A stretch of DNA of 64,000 bases from Cubamyces lactineus (GCA_022376465.1 JACDTU010000018.1:496001-560000); one strand, 5' to 3'; shown: positions 1-12,042, counted from the first letter of the stretch. A program made the numbers and translations. The notes: generated by a model from the letters alone, not told the origin.

Positions 1-502
1 ACGCTCAGCACATATGCGACCGCCATCGAGACCAGCGTGGTCACAACGAATACTATGGGAATGACCCATAGTTCTCGCAATTTTGCTGCGATTCCCATCC
101 AATCAGGATATGCGGACGCCGGAGAGATATCGCAGGGACGCACCAGGAGATAAGAAGAACGCGACTTTGGAGAACAGGAGGGAAGGCGTGAATATAGACA
201 CGTTCAGCCTGTTCAGTTTCTGCACATGAAAGGGTCAGCTTGGCGCGGATCCGGGGACGCGGCCACGAGCCGTGGCTGCATTTGGAGATGAAGGGCCGCG
301 TAGATCGATAGGCGTACCTTCTGAGTATTCCTATCAAGGATGCCCTTCCGGGCGAGGAAGTAGCCAGTGAAACATATGAGGAAGACCTCAAGGATGGACT
401 ATTAGATGATGTAGAGGTTAGCTCCAACCTGGATACCCAACCAGACAGGGTACCTACTTCGAAAGTGGTCTTGAGAAGAGGTGCTATAGGTGTCCCGGCC
501 AT
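1..502 (-). CDS. Auxin efflux carrier (AEC) family membrane transporter, 5' part only
   Basis: The N-terminal part of a PIN-like/AEC-family carrier; the rest lies beyond the left edge. I read four exons on the minus strand: 458-502, 318-398, 144-219 and 1-85, with codon phases that close. The joined protein starts MAGTPIAPLLKTTFE, then shows the family's first helix (EVFLICFTGYFLARKGILD), the signature LNRLNVSIFTPSLLFSKVAF and the next helix after KLRELWVIP. AEC proteins are multi-helix membrane transporters; fungal members sit in ER or plasma membrane and their substrates are mostly unproven. The start is the first ATG that reads in frame into the family motif. Family assignment is confident; function beyond transport is not. 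Confidence 0.85.
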
Positions 503-3500
503 CAACAAGAGAACAGCGCGCGAGCACGAGCAGAAAAGCGACGGTCGCAAAGGTCAATGAGAGGGACGAAGATGAGATGGGGACGCAGGAGCGTCGAGCG
601 CGAGGGGCGGAGGGAGGGCAAGTAGCGGAGCGTGCGTCGAAGCGGGTTGTGTCATAGTTAAGCAGCTTGGTGGCGCCTCTGCCCAAGAGTTATCTTTCTC
701 AGATAGCCTCAGATCTAGATCCTATCGCTCCCCGGCCTGGCCTCGGCCAAAGCCGGGGAGCCCCTGGGCTGTGTCTGGCGCCCGATAAGATAAGATCAAT
801 CTGTGCTACTCCCCCGAGATTCGTACTGCAACTCCTTGCAGAACTAAGTACCACCATGAGCAAGCTTAAAAAGTGACTTCATCGAGCATATCATTAGGGT
901 AAAATCACCCTTGGCGCACTCCCCATGGCGCGAAACATCATCGCCGCAGCTGCCAAGCCCTCCTTTCCAACATCTTCGCTTCCTCCAAATGTCCAAGAGC
1001 TGTCGGAGTTGCTACAAGCGCGACACTTGGCGCTCGACTCAATTCGATCCGTGGGCTGCGGGATCGAGGGGACGAACGTGCGTCGACCAGCCTGTCTCTA
1101 TCATTCTACCCGTGGCCTGGCATGGGAGAGCTGATTCATAAAGTATCGTGGGCTTTTGATTGCTGCTTGAAGTCAAGTCCTTGTCTTGGCGTCGGGGACT
1201 CGGACTCCACTCACACTGGGCAGCGCATGTTTGCCAAGTCGAACCAGGCGGTATTATCAGTCTAAGGGCAGGACTGCACCGACATTCATACTACGCCAAT
1301 GATGCGGCGGTACTGGCGAACACGTCATGGCTAGCTTATCAGGTAGATGAATCACTGGATGCGACGCCCAAGTACATTGAGAAGCCTTGGCTCGGGGCAA
1401 CAATGCGAACGCAATTCCAAAGTGCTTCGTCATGAGACATATGATACAACGTGACGCTCAAATCACAGGCGTCATCCATATCTACGAGTGACAAACTCAG
1501 GTAGCCTTCAAAACCCAAGGAGCATCAGTCGTCTCTAAGCTCAGGCCGACATACCGACGTGTTCCAGGGACTGAACGTCATGACGAGCGATGATGATAGA
1601 TCGCTGAGTGAAGCACAGAACCCTCGAGACAGGACAACCAGAAAGAGCGAGCATTCCTAGACAAGCGTCGACCAAAGAAGAAAACACTTTCGTGTCGGAG
1701 GTCGGGTTAACTTACTTTCTCAGTTGGGCATTAAGTTGGCACCACGGATATTCTATGGGGTGCCTTGGCCCAAGGATACACCAGCAGAGTCGTGCGTGAG
1801 GATAGGAGGAAGCCACTGGATAAAGTTTGGGGACAAAGTCTGGGGACAAAGTCTGGGGAGATGTCTGGACGCGGGTAGAGCGCACTCGAAGGATTCTAAG
1901 CACGGCTCGTCCAACCAAGCATCTCGAGTAAGCTGGCCGTGGTGAAGGACGCACCGGCAGCACCAATGTCAAGCTCCCCCAGATCCTTCGTGCCTTGATG
2001 AGACAGTCCGCACAACGCGTCTGTATGTATGCCACAAGAGACGGACGGCCTCCTCAACGCCGCAGTCGTCAGTCAATGCGCCAGCGAACGTATCAGGGAG
2101 CGAGCAGGGAGTGCGGACCCACGCCAGGTCGTATTAAAAGAAGCAAGCGTTTAGTGCCCGATTGAACTCCGTTAAGTGGGCATGGAGCTAGTTCCAGTCT
2201 CCGACCGGTCGCACGTCAAAGCCTGCGCTAGAGGTACAACACCGGCGATAGGTCCGTGATGGGGGTGGCTGCCTTCTCGCCGGGTGCGATTGCGTGTTCT
2301 TCTGTGGTTAGGCCTCGGGTACTTGGCGATATGCCGGGCTCCGGTGGGTGGCCTTGCTAAGAACCTGCGGACGATCCTGCGCAGGGGCAACGACATGGAC
2401 GGGAAGAGGGGCGTCTGGGTGAGAGATGTACCACATGAGGATGGCCTTGCGGTGTATGCGTCGCGCAGGAACTTCTGAATCAAGCATTATCCGTCTGAAT
2501 CCAGTACCATCCGCGTCTACAGCAGGAGTTGCTATCAAGAGCTTGCACAGAAACTTAGGTAATTTCCGACAGATGAGCGGAGGAACTTGAGAAGCGCCGT
2601 CAGGACTCGCGGCCCTCCCGTCCTGGACTGCAGCTCTGGCAGTGAGCACACACGCACTAGAGTCGCTGCGGATCCAGTGGAGAGAGTTAACCGCTGTAAA
2701 GCTAGATTGACCAGTTCTGAGAGCTCGAGGGCGAGAGAAAGATACACGTAGGGGGCAGAGATCGCGAGCTCGAGTGGTTCTAGTAGCGAAGCATGAGAAC
2801 CGGAGTCGGCGTCAAGGCCAGGGACAACCGCGAGAGAGGAGGGCCCGGTGGCCAAGGAAGGCATGTCGTCGCCCTGCGGAGATTTCTGAAGATCTGCACG
2901 GAGGGAGCGTGGGTGCGAACGCCGTGCGGTTCGAGCGACGGTCGAATACAGATTGGTGCGGCATCGCAGCCGCATCGGTACGGAGCACGAGACCCGGTCG
3001 GCGAGGGGAGAGCGAGGCCGGGAATAGAGGGGATATCGATTCAGACACGCAAAATTCCCGCCGTGCGAGTGGGACCTGGTGCTTACCGGGGTTGGTGCGA
3101 GATCAAAGTGTCTCTGTCAGGTATACTAGGCTGGGGGCCAGGGACAGCGTGAGCTCGCAGATTTTGTACCACAACCTCACGCTCTCCGGAGGCAGAGGAC
3201 TGGCCTGCGCTCGAAGGAGGACTTCCGCTGGGACTTGGGACGCAGATTCAGATGCGCATGCTGCCCTAGGCTGGCTGCGCGCGCTGGCTGCCTGTCCGAG
3301 ACGAGGACGCGGTCGTTCACTAAGCGCCCGGGCGCTGAGGGCGACAAGGTCGCTTCCCACGTGGGCTCCCTGCGAGCTCCCCCTAACATCAAACCACCCT
3401 TTCGCTGCGTCGACCTCCGATTTTCTCTGTAAGTCTGTCTTTCACTCGCCGCGTCGGGACGTCTGTGCGACCGGGGCGGGGTACGGCGACCAGGTCTGAC

Positions 3501-3810
3501 CCCGAGACGGAGCCAGAATTCGTGCCCAACTGCGCGAGAGAGCAGGCGGCGGGCAGTTCTGGCGGCGACGAGTCGGAAAGGGCGATTTGAGTCGGAGTGA
3601 GTAGCCCTCCTCTGCTCGCCGGCTCCTCCGCCGCTGCCCTGCCGCCATCGTACCTCGTCCTGCTCTCGTCGTGCTCCATGTCCTCGACGACGACGTTGCT
3701 TTCGACCATGGCTGACCACCGGTGTGCTCGACAGGTCTCACACCGGCGACCCATTGTTGCTCGTTGTCCCATCAGCTCTCTTCTATATCGCCAGCCATCT
3801 ATCACATAAC
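503..3810. other. Gene-poor 3.3 kb interval
   Basis: No convincing gene seen. Several open frames exist on both strands, especially in the GC-rich part at 2770-3720, but they overlap each other, lack recognisable motifs and do not splice into anything I know. A short tandem duplication (13-bp unit GGGGACAAAGTCT) lies near 1830-1858. The last kilobase probably holds the promoter and 5' leader of the transcription factor gene that follows. Confidence 0.5.
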
Positions 3811-5446
3811 ATGTCCTCCGAGGCCGCTAAATCAACGTCCTCATCCTCGTCGAGTCCCCAGGAAGGTGCCCCGCCGCAAGGGGTTCCTCACTACCCGCAG
3901 CCCCCTCCATACAACGGCCATTATCAACCCCCACCACCATACCCGCCTTTCTACGCTTATCCCGTACCCGACCCCTCACACCATGACCCCAATGCGCCCA
4001 ACGGTGCCCCATCCCAACCAGTTGCACCGTTCTTCATGGCTGTTCCACCTCCTCCTCCCGGAATGGTGTATGCCTATCCAATTCCACCCACTGCTCCTGG
4101 TATGTTACTCGCTTCCAGAGCCGAGACAAGCCCTCTGCGTGCTTACAGCTCAACGTCCTTCAGGTTATCCCTTCCCAACAGGCCTTCCTCCACCGCAGCC
4201 TGCTCCCAAGCCTAAGCGCAAGCAAGTGAAGATGGCGGTGAGTAAGCTCTTTCTCGTCACACGTCTTCGGCGTGAAGCCTGCACATCATTCGCCGGCCGG
4301 TCTTTCTCGCGTTGCATCATCTTTGTCAAAACACCGGCGTGCCGCCGAGTGTGAGGAAGTGCCCATGTGAGATTCCTGGGGGTCCGTGCCCATGACGATA
4401 TGGATCCCCTTTCTCGGATTGGTGAGACGGTAGGGCTTTGGGCGCCTCGAGCCTCATGCATTCTGTCACCGGTGAACACTAGTGGGCTGCGTTGTATGCA
4501 CGCGAGTAATCTCGGCCGCAGTAGTGGGATGGAAGCCCGCTCGCTGCACGTCATCCCGAACAAGGCGTCTCCTGCCGCTATTCTCCTAGTAATGGTATCT
4601 GACGCCACTCCTACAGTGCACTAACTGCGCAAGTGCATGCAAGCGTTGCGATGAGGCTCGGCCGTGCGAGCGATGCATCAAATACGGCTTGGCGGAGACC
4701 TGCGTGGATGGAGTCCGGAAAGAGCGCAAGAAAGGCATCAAGCGCGGACCGTACAAGCGGAAGAATAGGAATGCCTCCGGCGAGCCGACAAACGGTAAGT
4801 TCATTGAGAGTCGTCGTCTTCCGGTGTTTCGTTTGACCGCTAAACAGACGACCGGCCAGCAGAAGGCGAGCAGCAGATTGCACCAGCTCCTGGGTATCCG
4901 ATGCCCCCCGAAAGCTACCCTTTCCCATTCGTCTATCCTCCATACGGCTACGTCCCTGCGCCTCCAGACGGGCAGCAACATCCCGACGGCGGTCCAAATG
5001 GCGCTCCACCCGCTATGCCTCACCCAGTCTATCCACCGTACCCCGCAATCTACCCACACCCCTACGGCGCGTACCCTGGCGCCCCACCAATGGGTTACCC
5101 GCCGATTGGCAGCGCGCCTGTTGCCACCTCTCCAAACGGCACCAATGCTGGAAAACCGGACTCGTCTATCACCCCTCCTACGAATGGCTCTGCTTCGACG
5201 GCGGACGCCGCCGGCAAGGGCAAGAAGCGCGCTCGGGGAAAGAGCGACGAGGGCGCACGGTCAGCCAAGAAGAACAAGGACGGGCATCCAGAGGGGCCGA
5301 CGTCGAACGGCGACAGTATGGGCGGCGAAGAGGCGGCAGGAAAGGACCAGCCACAGCCGCCAACGTTCCCTGGCCATTCAGAGTCCGGACCTGCCGCTGC
5401 TGCGTTTGGCGGGCCGGAGCCTCGACCCCTTATGGCGACAATGTGA
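3811..5446 (+). CDS. Zn2Cys6 (GAL4-type) transcription factor with Pro/Tyr-rich flanks
   Basis: A nuclear DNA-binding regulator of the fungal binuclear zinc cluster class. Exons 3811-4099, 4164-4237, 4617-4794 and 4848-5446 join in phase to 379 residues. The cluster has cysteines at about 122, 125, 132, 138, 141 and 150, i.e. C-x2-C-x6-C-x5-C-x2-C-x8-C, with one supernumerary Cys at 129. It is followed by a very basic linker (KERKKGIKRGPYKRK) that probably contacts DNA and serves as nuclear signal. The flanks on both sides are Pro/Tyr/Gly-rich low complexity, and the C-terminus carries a second Lys/Arg block (KGKKRARGK). There is no fungal-specific middle homology domain, so this is a short, DNA-binding-domain-centred member. 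The target genes are unknown. Confidence 0.9.
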
Positions 5447-6768
5447 CTGTGGGTCCGTCCTGGCCGGCGTACGGTCTCCTCTGCGTCTCCGCTCTGGCGC
5501 CGCCGCTTCGCCCGCTGTTACCCTGGGAAGTCGCGACGTCAGTTTCGTATGTGGACGGTCAGCCGCCACGGCGCGACGGTTGCCTGCCCAGGGCCGCCAT
5601 CAATATGTACTTCGATAGATATGTCGGACGTTCGCATGCACTCCGCTCCGTCCTCGTTGTCCCCGGTTCCTCGCGTCTTCTATCCCTCACTAGCCTCCCC
5701 GGCTAGGTCTCGGTCTCGATCCCGGTCTCGAACTCAGTCTCGGTCCTCCCCACGTTTCGGTCGCCCCCTCGCACGGCGCTGAACCCATCTTCATGTTCTT
5801 TGGGCACCAACAGTGTTGCAGATATCCCCTTCGCCGACGCCGCCAGGCCACCCCATATCTTTGCGGCCCTGCGGCGGGGAACGGATGCTGTTGCTGGCCA
5901 AAAAGCTGCAGAGTGGTTTTGTACGTGCTCCGGGCTCCTCCTGCCCTATCTGCCTACTTGCCTGCCTGTCTATCTGCCAGTTCTGTGTAAACAAACCCCA
6001 CCCTCCCCCTCCATATGTAGTAGTGCGTTCTCGAGAGATGCGATCTGGTTTATATAGGAGAACACGGTGATCCTTCGATCCCCCGTATGTATGTGTTTGT
6101 GTCCTGTTCCTGTCTCTGCGTTGGGCTGGTGTTGTGGCTTGTGTACGTATACGTAGCCTCGTGTGCGCGTTGTGGGTCGTGCCCCTGTCTCGGTCCTTGC
6201 CTGCAGTCGCATAGAGGGCGTGGCGGATTGTGGTTGCTGCCATGCCGAGGTTATGATCGCGGATCGGGGTCGCTCGCAATTCGCTTCTGTGTCTCCTGTT
6301 TCACGTCTTCGTGTGTACGGTTGCCTTACTTGTACGAGTAATTATGAACAGTCTATTAACCCAGAACACCTTGTAGTTGCGTTTCGCCGTATGGGGTTCG
6401 ATCGTCCGAGGGTGGTAGGTTGCCGCAACAGTCGGGCGAGCTATCCAGAAGTTGCATGGCCAGGGTAGGGAGAAGTTCGCCAAGTACTATTTGTCAGAAA
6501 AGAGTCTATTGATATATTCTGCATGTGTTATTCACACAAGAGCTGCTGATTTCGATAGAAAGCGACCGGTATGAGGCAAGACAAACTTGGTGGTGAGAGA
6601 ACGTGCTGTGCAGGCGTCTGATGCGTGAGTAAGTTCGCGAAGCGGTTGTTTGATTCGCAGGCTGCAGCCAAACAAAGACCCGGGACACCGCTACGCATAC
6701 GGCCTAGAGCGCGCGTCGCTGCGACGCCAAATCTTCCACCAGCTCTTCTGTCTCCTACGTCCACCACC
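5447..6768. other. 3' flank and promoter interval
   Basis: No gene recognised. Probably the 3' UTR of the zinc cluster gene followed by the promoter of the p32-type gene. A short degenerate repeat of the unit CGGTCTCG(A) occurs near 5705-5750; it looks like simple-sequence drift. Confidence 0.5.
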
Positions 6769-7932
6769 ATGTCTGCCATCCGTGCTCTCCGTCAGCTCTC
6801 GCTTTCCTCCTCTCGTGCCTTTGCGACGCGCTCTGCGACCCAGTCCGTCGCACGCGCTGCGCTGGCCGCTCGTGTTGCTGCTCCTGTCTCTTCTGCGTCA
6901 CGGGCGTTCTCCGTGTCGGCGCGTAGGTTGGGTGAGGGTGCATGTGAGTTGTCGATTCCTTTGACGTTTCGAGCACCTAGCGTGCCGCGTATGTGGTGTG
7001 AAGATGGTTGTTGACGTTTTGTGGTAGCCGACGTTGCGCTGGCCCAGAGACTGGGGGAGGAGCTGAAGTATGAGAACGAGGCTGCCCCCGCCGCTGAGCC
7101 TGACTTCCTGAAGGCTTTCAAGGCGCAGGGCACCTGGGCGGTGAGTAGTCAATGTGGCTCTTTGCATGTTTATGTACTCAACAAATGCCTTCTCTCAGAT
7201 CGAGGATGCTCCTGGTATGGATGAGGTCACCCTCACCCGGAAGTTTGGCAACGAAGAGTGAGTATAGTTTTGATCTGCGCTCCGACCTGGGCACTGACGT
7301 GGCCATCCAGCATTCGTTTGATCTTCTCCATTGCCGACATCCAGTCTGAGCAGGAGCCGGAGTTCGAAGAGGGTGAGGAGGGTGCCGAGAATGAGGAGGG
7401 CGAGTTGCCTCTTCACTCTTACCCCATCCGCTGCTCCTTCTCTTTCACGAAGGTATGCAGATATCTTCGACATGCCTGGTCCTTTCTGACAAGTTCTCGC
7501 AGGCGGGTGCTCCTGGTGCTTTGACCATCGACGCGATGTGCCAGGAGGGCACGTTCGTGATCGACAACATCTCGTACTACAATGATGCCAAGGTCGGCAC
7601 TGAGCTCACTGCTGAGGCCGACTGGAAGCGTCGGGGATACTACCTTGGCCCCCAGGTAAGCTTTTGCCGAGTATACGCTGTAAGCAGGAGTACTGAACTA
7701 TCCCTTCCCTTCAGTTCGACACGCTCGATGTCTCCCTCCAGGACGAGTTTGACAAGTTCCTCCAGGAGCGCGGCATCAACCAGACTTTGGCTTACTTCGT
7801 CCCCGAGTACGCTGAGTACAAGGAGCAGAAGGTTTGTTCAGCGATTCTACTTTCTCCCCAGCGGATACTTACGCCCATATACAGGAGTACGTCAGCTGGC
7901 TCAAGAACGTCAAGGACTTCGTCGAGGCATGA
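6769..7932 (+). CDS. MAM33: Mitochondrial glycoprotein family protein (MAM33 / p32)
   Basis: Homologue of yeast Mam33 and human p32/C1QBP, an acidic doughnut-shaped trimer of the mitochondrial matrix linked to mitochondrial translation and respiratory function. Seven exons: 6769-6943, 7028-7140, 7199-7257, 7311-7452, 7503-7655, 7715-7831 and 7885-7932, giving 268 residues. The first ~50 residues are rich in Arg, Ser and Ala with almost no acid, a typical mitochondrial presequence. The mature part shows the family pattern: a central highly acidic loop (EPEFEEGEEGAENEEGE) and the C-terminal block ending in an amphipathic helix (EYVSWLKNVKDFVEA). Length and architecture match the family. Confidence 0.93.
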
Positions 7933-8316
7933 GAGGCCCATGGTTAACGCCCGTCATGCCCCCTTGCCCATTTTACCGTAGTATAGATGGATAGTCTTAT
8001 GACGTCCCTTCAAAAGTGCATTATAATCCCGCGTACGTAGGCTTGCAGTCATGCTTAATACACCCCTCCTCGTTCTGGATCCTATCTGCTCAGGACTGCG
8101 CAACGAAGTCGCGCTAATGCCACGCCCGGTGCATCGTGAAACGGTATCAGTGTCGACTACTGCCTGAAGCACTCGGGCTTGAGGAGCGTCACTGGCCACT
8201 GCTCGCCTCTTCCACATGAGTGGCGGACGTATCGAACACTGTCGCAATACCAAGGTATAGGTATAGCAAGGCAGCTTTGGGTATCCTCTCCCTATTAGCA
8301 CTCCCCGCCAGAGAGT
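7933..8316. other. Convergent 3' interval
   Basis: The two flanking genes converge here. Only 3' flanking sequence is seen; no gene. Confidence 0.5.
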
Positions 8317-10268
8317 TCAAGGGGTCATCGGCGTCTCTGACAGCTCCATACCTTCGGGATGATGCAGCCCCACGAAGAGCGGGTCGCTCGATACCTCTGG
8401 CTTCTCGTCCTCCGCATCGACCATTACATCGTCGACAGCTGTGGAACGACTGCCTGAACTGCTGCCGAACGTATGGACGGGGGCGCCCAGGTTGCCGACG
8501 ATGCTCGAGGTGAAGTGCAGGGTGGAGACTGCGCGCTCGCTCGAGTCGGTGCCGAGATGGTACGTGGTGTCCTCCGACAGGCCTGTGGCGTCTGAGAGGT
8601 ATACTCCGCGCAGGTTGAGCATGAAGCGGCAGGAGAAGATGACGGTGAACCTGTCGGCAGCGTGGAATGTAGGTGATAGGGCTGAGGACACGGAGACTTG
8701 AGTGACGTACACTTGGTCGAAGTAAGGCCAGATGTCCCAGAGGACGAAACCCTGTGTCGTAAGACGGTAAGTATCTGCCATCAGGTTTAGATGGGTGGGG
8801 TGAACTGACGGAGCCGACCTATCAGTCAGGGGCGACGAATCAGAATGACATAGCAATTATGAGTGCACGACGATGCGACCTACCACAGACGAGACTATGC
8901 TGAAGACTTGGATAAAGAGAATGACGCTATCGTTACCGACGTGAATAGCTGAGGATATGATAAACAGAACGGGTGCCATCAAGTATGACTCACAGGAAGT
9001 ACATGGTGCCTGGGTACGTCGTCAGTCTCTAGTCTCCGCAGCACAGGGAGTTGATGACTATTCTCACCATCCCGAAGTAGGAGCGTCACAATAGGCGTGT
9101 GCAGCCCCAACCTCCGCGACTCGCGCTTGAGGCCGAGCGTGCGAACCCAGGTCAGGATAAGGACGACAATGTCAATCGAGATTGAGGACACCCGGGACGT
9201 GATGTTCACTGCCGGTCACGAACGTCAGTCGCTTTCGTTTATCCGCAACTCCAACGAGCGTTCCCTCACATCTGTGGCGTTACAGTTCAACTCAAGTCAG
9301 CGAGGCGGAAAGTTCGCACGACTCGGGCGGAGGGCGGCTTACCCTCGTATCTCATCCTCTGATATGCTGTAGAGCGCGCCGCAGCCGTAGAGCGGCGATC
9401 CGAACGCAATCGGGGTGTAATGCACCTGGGCGTACTAGCATTCGCAATTGTGTGTCAACAAATCATGCCGTCCAGGACGACTCGAGCGCATCGCTGAGGT
9501 AACTCACTATGCCAACGATCGTCCGCACAGGCGTCAAGAACGCGAGAAGCGCTATTGGGAACCAGCCCCGTCCCCAGATTCCTCGGGCCCGAAGCATCAT
9601 GAAGACTGGTGCGTGGTCAGTGTTAGAGTCGCACTTCGAGGATGTAGGCGTAGGGCATAGGGGACGACGAACTTCCGAAAATGAGGTAGCTAATGTCTGT
9701 GAGGGTGTCATCGAGCCGCAGGACAGGGACGCAGCTAGATCACTTGGTCAAGACGTGCCCACCAAACAGCCACAAGGCCACGATTGATGGACGAACCTCT
9801 ATGATCCAACCAACACTGTCAGCACAACAGAGATATTGCCTCAGCCCCTACTAGCCGATACGACGTACTTTGTCTTGCAGTGTAGGGAGGAACACGCTTG
9901 TCACCAGGGTGATCCTCTCCGCAACGGCGACGTACCGCGTGATGAGGAACACGACTGTCGCGCCAGTGAAGCGTCTCTTCCATATTCGCTCCACCTCCTC
10001 GGGGAGCGTCATGAAGACGTCGGCGAAGAGCAAGACTAACGTGAGAGTCTCAGCGCACGTCGAGTGTATACCACGTACGGCGTATGGGGTCGGGAAGCTC
10101 ACCGGATGAAGCGATGATGCAGTAGTTCTCGACCACTCTATGGGACCGCAGGTTCAAGGATATGTCAGGGCTGGTACTCTTCGAGATTCATCGTGCTCGG
10201 TGGCAGGCTTACAGTCTAGCGATCGAGTCCAAGATCTGCTGCTCGACGCTTTCGTCGTCGGAAGACAT
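8317..10268 (-). CDS. DUF6533 family 7-TM membrane protein (copy 1)
   Basis: A basidiomycete-specific polytopic membrane protein of unknown role, with receptor-like topology. Exons, 5' to 3' on the minus strand: 10213-10268, 10103-10137, 9869-10035, 9797-9798, 9673-9734, 9508-9605, 9343-9434, 9270-9271, 9068-9208, 8994-9009, 8884-8926 and 8317-8751; the sum is 1149 nt, 382 residues. The N-terminal DUF6533 motif is clear (VENYCIIASS, then LPEEVERIWKRRFTGAT and RY), followed by alternating hydrophobic helices, the block SRVSSISIDIVVLILTW and a final helix with RFMLNL. The C-terminal tail is hydrophilic and acidic. Two of the exons are only 2 nt long; the same exons recur at the same places in the copies at 22.3 and 39.2 kb, which is the main support for this model. 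Confidence 0.85.
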
Positions 10269-10760
10269 CGCAACCGGCGTGGATACGATCCTCGTCGAGG
10301 TACCGGTTGGCAAGCCTTCCAAGATCCAGTGGAGTAGCCCTTATCAGCTGCACTCAGGACCAGCCCGGACGCCCCTTACTTATATCTTCGCCACGCCTCC
10401 GCTAGCGTGTTCTGCGCAGGATGCGGTGGGGCGTTCATTCTCCATGGAAAGCCGCGGTAAACGCTGACTCGCTCGCTTGGTTCGGCATCTGACCCAAGGC
10501 CGCGTAGCTGTGTGTGATCTGCAGATCCCGCTGCCCTGACAAAGACGATGCGGAGTTTACACTTGCTGTATGCGGCGCTTCTCTGCCTAGGCGACGGACA
10601 CGCAGTGTGCCTCAAGGATTAAGACGTCCGTACTTACTTTCTGATGGCGAAATACTGAGCAACAAGTCCGCTAAAGTCCAAGTCCTCTGGGAAAGGAGCC
10701 CGCGGTCCTTGTGCGGGAGCTGCGCCGCTGATCGTGAACTTTGGCGAATGCAGGTGCCAG
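10269..10760. other. Upstream region of DUF6533 copy 1
   Basis: Promoter-side flank of the minus-strand gene; a TATAAG-like element reads on the minus strand near 10384. No gene recognised. The 3' end abuts the inverted-repeat element. Confidence 0.4.
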
Positions 10761-10780
10761 CAGGACCCCTGACAATGGTA
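10761..10780 (+). repeat. Left terminal inverted repeat of the MITE-like element
   Basis: Twenty bases that match the right end exactly in inverted orientation; identity stops abruptly at base 21. Preceded directly by TGCCAG. Confidence 0.85.
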
Positions 10781-11136
10781 GGTGAACCTATATCACCTCG
10801 ACCGAAATTTGGGTGAAAATGTCCGCGGATTTCTGGCCATTTTTGCCTCGAAATGTCCGGAAAAAATTCACCTTCAGACCCCCTCCGGGCCCCTTAGCGC
10901 CCATTTTTGCTGACAAATTTGTCCCAAAATGGTAAGTGCTTTGTTCAGGCGCCCAGTCACATGATCTTCTAGGCGCTAATGTTCATAAGCGCTCATTGAA
11001 TCCATCATATTTTGGTCAATCTGTCCGTCTGGGGAACAGGGTTGGTGACCGATTTGGGGGGGTTTTGTCCGGAAAAAATACAGCATAGGCCCCTTCCAGC
11101 GGGCTGATTTTGTCCGGAATCGGATAGGGCTGTCCG

Positions 11137-11156
11137 TACCATTGTCAGGGGTCCTG
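11137..11156 (-). repeat. Right terminal inverted repeat of the MITE-like element
   Basis: Exact inverted copy of 10761-10780, followed directly by TGCCAG, the same hexamer that precedes the left end. Confidence 0.85.
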
Positions 11157-11407
11157 TGCCAGCCCGGAACCAACCTAAATACGGCCAATAAGCCCAGGCT
11201 GTCCAGCGCTTCGGGCCCGGACCCGCCCCTGTGCTCCCTCGGACTTCCCGGCAGTATGAAAAGCCAACTTGGTTGGAAGCATTGACAGATGTCCGTGGGC
11301 AAGCCTGAGGGGTTGACGTGAAACACGGAGGCGTTGATATGGTTGCGGAGCCAGGAGATAACAAAGAGATATCACATTCAATCGTTGCATTCAAACCACA
11401 CAATTGG

Positions 11408-12042
11408 CTATACAGAAGCATGCATAACGCCCAGGCAAAGCTCGCCCCCGGCCACGGACCTATGCTCTATGGGCATAGATATCAACACGGCAACTGTGAC
11501 ATCGCGCGGCATCCTCATCGGGAGCAGGCGAACGTCGGGTTTCTTGACTGGAGAGAAGACGCTAAACGGAGTCGAACTGGGATTGGATGAACGGGAAGAT
11601 GTTGATAAAGGGGAAGCGTTGTTGGAAGGCGAGCGTTTGGAGCCGATATCAGGAGCGTCACTGACCATCAAGGGCTATGGAGTATGTTGAATGAGGACCA
11701 AAACTATAACTCTAATGGGAAGCGTACCTGGAGTCTGTTCCAGCCCGTTTCGTTTATTTTCGTCGCCACGATGGCCTGGCCTACTTTGACGTCCCAAAGG
11801 ACAGGACGGTCGCTATTGAGTTCGGCAAGTCCCATTGCGGGCGCGTATCTTCTACTGCGTCTGAGCTTCCTCATGATCCACCATACGAGGAGTCCCGAGA
11901 CTAGCGCCAGGGATATGACGACCAGGGCGGGGATGATTGGAGACGGGGGCTTGGACGCTGGCTGGCCACTCTGGGGCGTCCCACCAGCAGTGGGATCCCC
12001 AGAGGGACCGCCTTTCTCGGTATTGGGTGTGTCTACCGTCAT
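11408..12042 (-). CDS. Small single-pass membrane protein, KP-x-L-W family (copy 1)
   Basis: Uncharacterised protein; I know no function. Two exons, 11728-12042 and 11408-11674, give 193 residues. An N-terminal Gly/Pro/Ser/Thr-rich segment is followed by one hydrophobic helix (IIPALVVISLALVSGLLVWWI) and a basic stop-transfer (MRKLRRSRR), implying N-out/C-in topology. Then come DRPVLWDVKV and WNRLQ, and the only intron falls in phase 0 right before PLMV. The second exon is Ser-rich and ends with VAVLISMP and GELCLGV. The same motifs and the same intron position occur in the copies at 12.8, 20.3, 50.2 and 59.7 kb. The start is the first ATG upstream of the helix. Confidence 0.72.

Larger units (their letters stand above)
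10761..11156. mobile_element. MITE-like non-autonomous DNA transposon, 396 bp
   Basis: The ends are perfect 20-bp inverted repeats (CAGGACCCCTGAC... at 10761-10780, its exact complement at 11137-11156). The same 6-mer TGCCAG flanks both ends directly (10755-10760 and 11157-11162), as expected of a target-site duplication. No open frame long enough for a transposase lies inside, so it would depend on an enzyme encoded elsewhere. The interior has two copies of a GTCCGGAAAAAAT motif (near 10856 and 11068) and several short T- or A-rich runs. The 6-bp duplication does not fit Tc1/mariner (TA) or hAT (8 bp); I do not assign a superfamily. Confidence 0.8.

Noticed and set aside
1829..1858. Two direct copies of a 13-14 bp unit
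   Set aside because: Only two copies, no flanking structure; no evidence of function.
2774..3719. Long overlapping open frames on both strands (up to 241 codons) in GC-rich DNA
   Set aside because: They overlap each other antisense, are Arg/Ser/Ala-rich as expected from random GC-rich sequence, and have no motif or splice partner.
5705..5750. CGGTCTCGA-type tandem units as a possible functional repeat
   Set aside because: Degenerate, very short and in a 3' flank; best read as simple-sequence drift.
9797..9815. Alternative 19-nt exon (C-W-L-D-H-R) for DUF6533 copy 1 instead of the AG microexon
   Set aside because: It can be phased, but the AG microexon gives the SC motif and the 62-nt exon shared with both other copies, so the 19-nt version is less likely.
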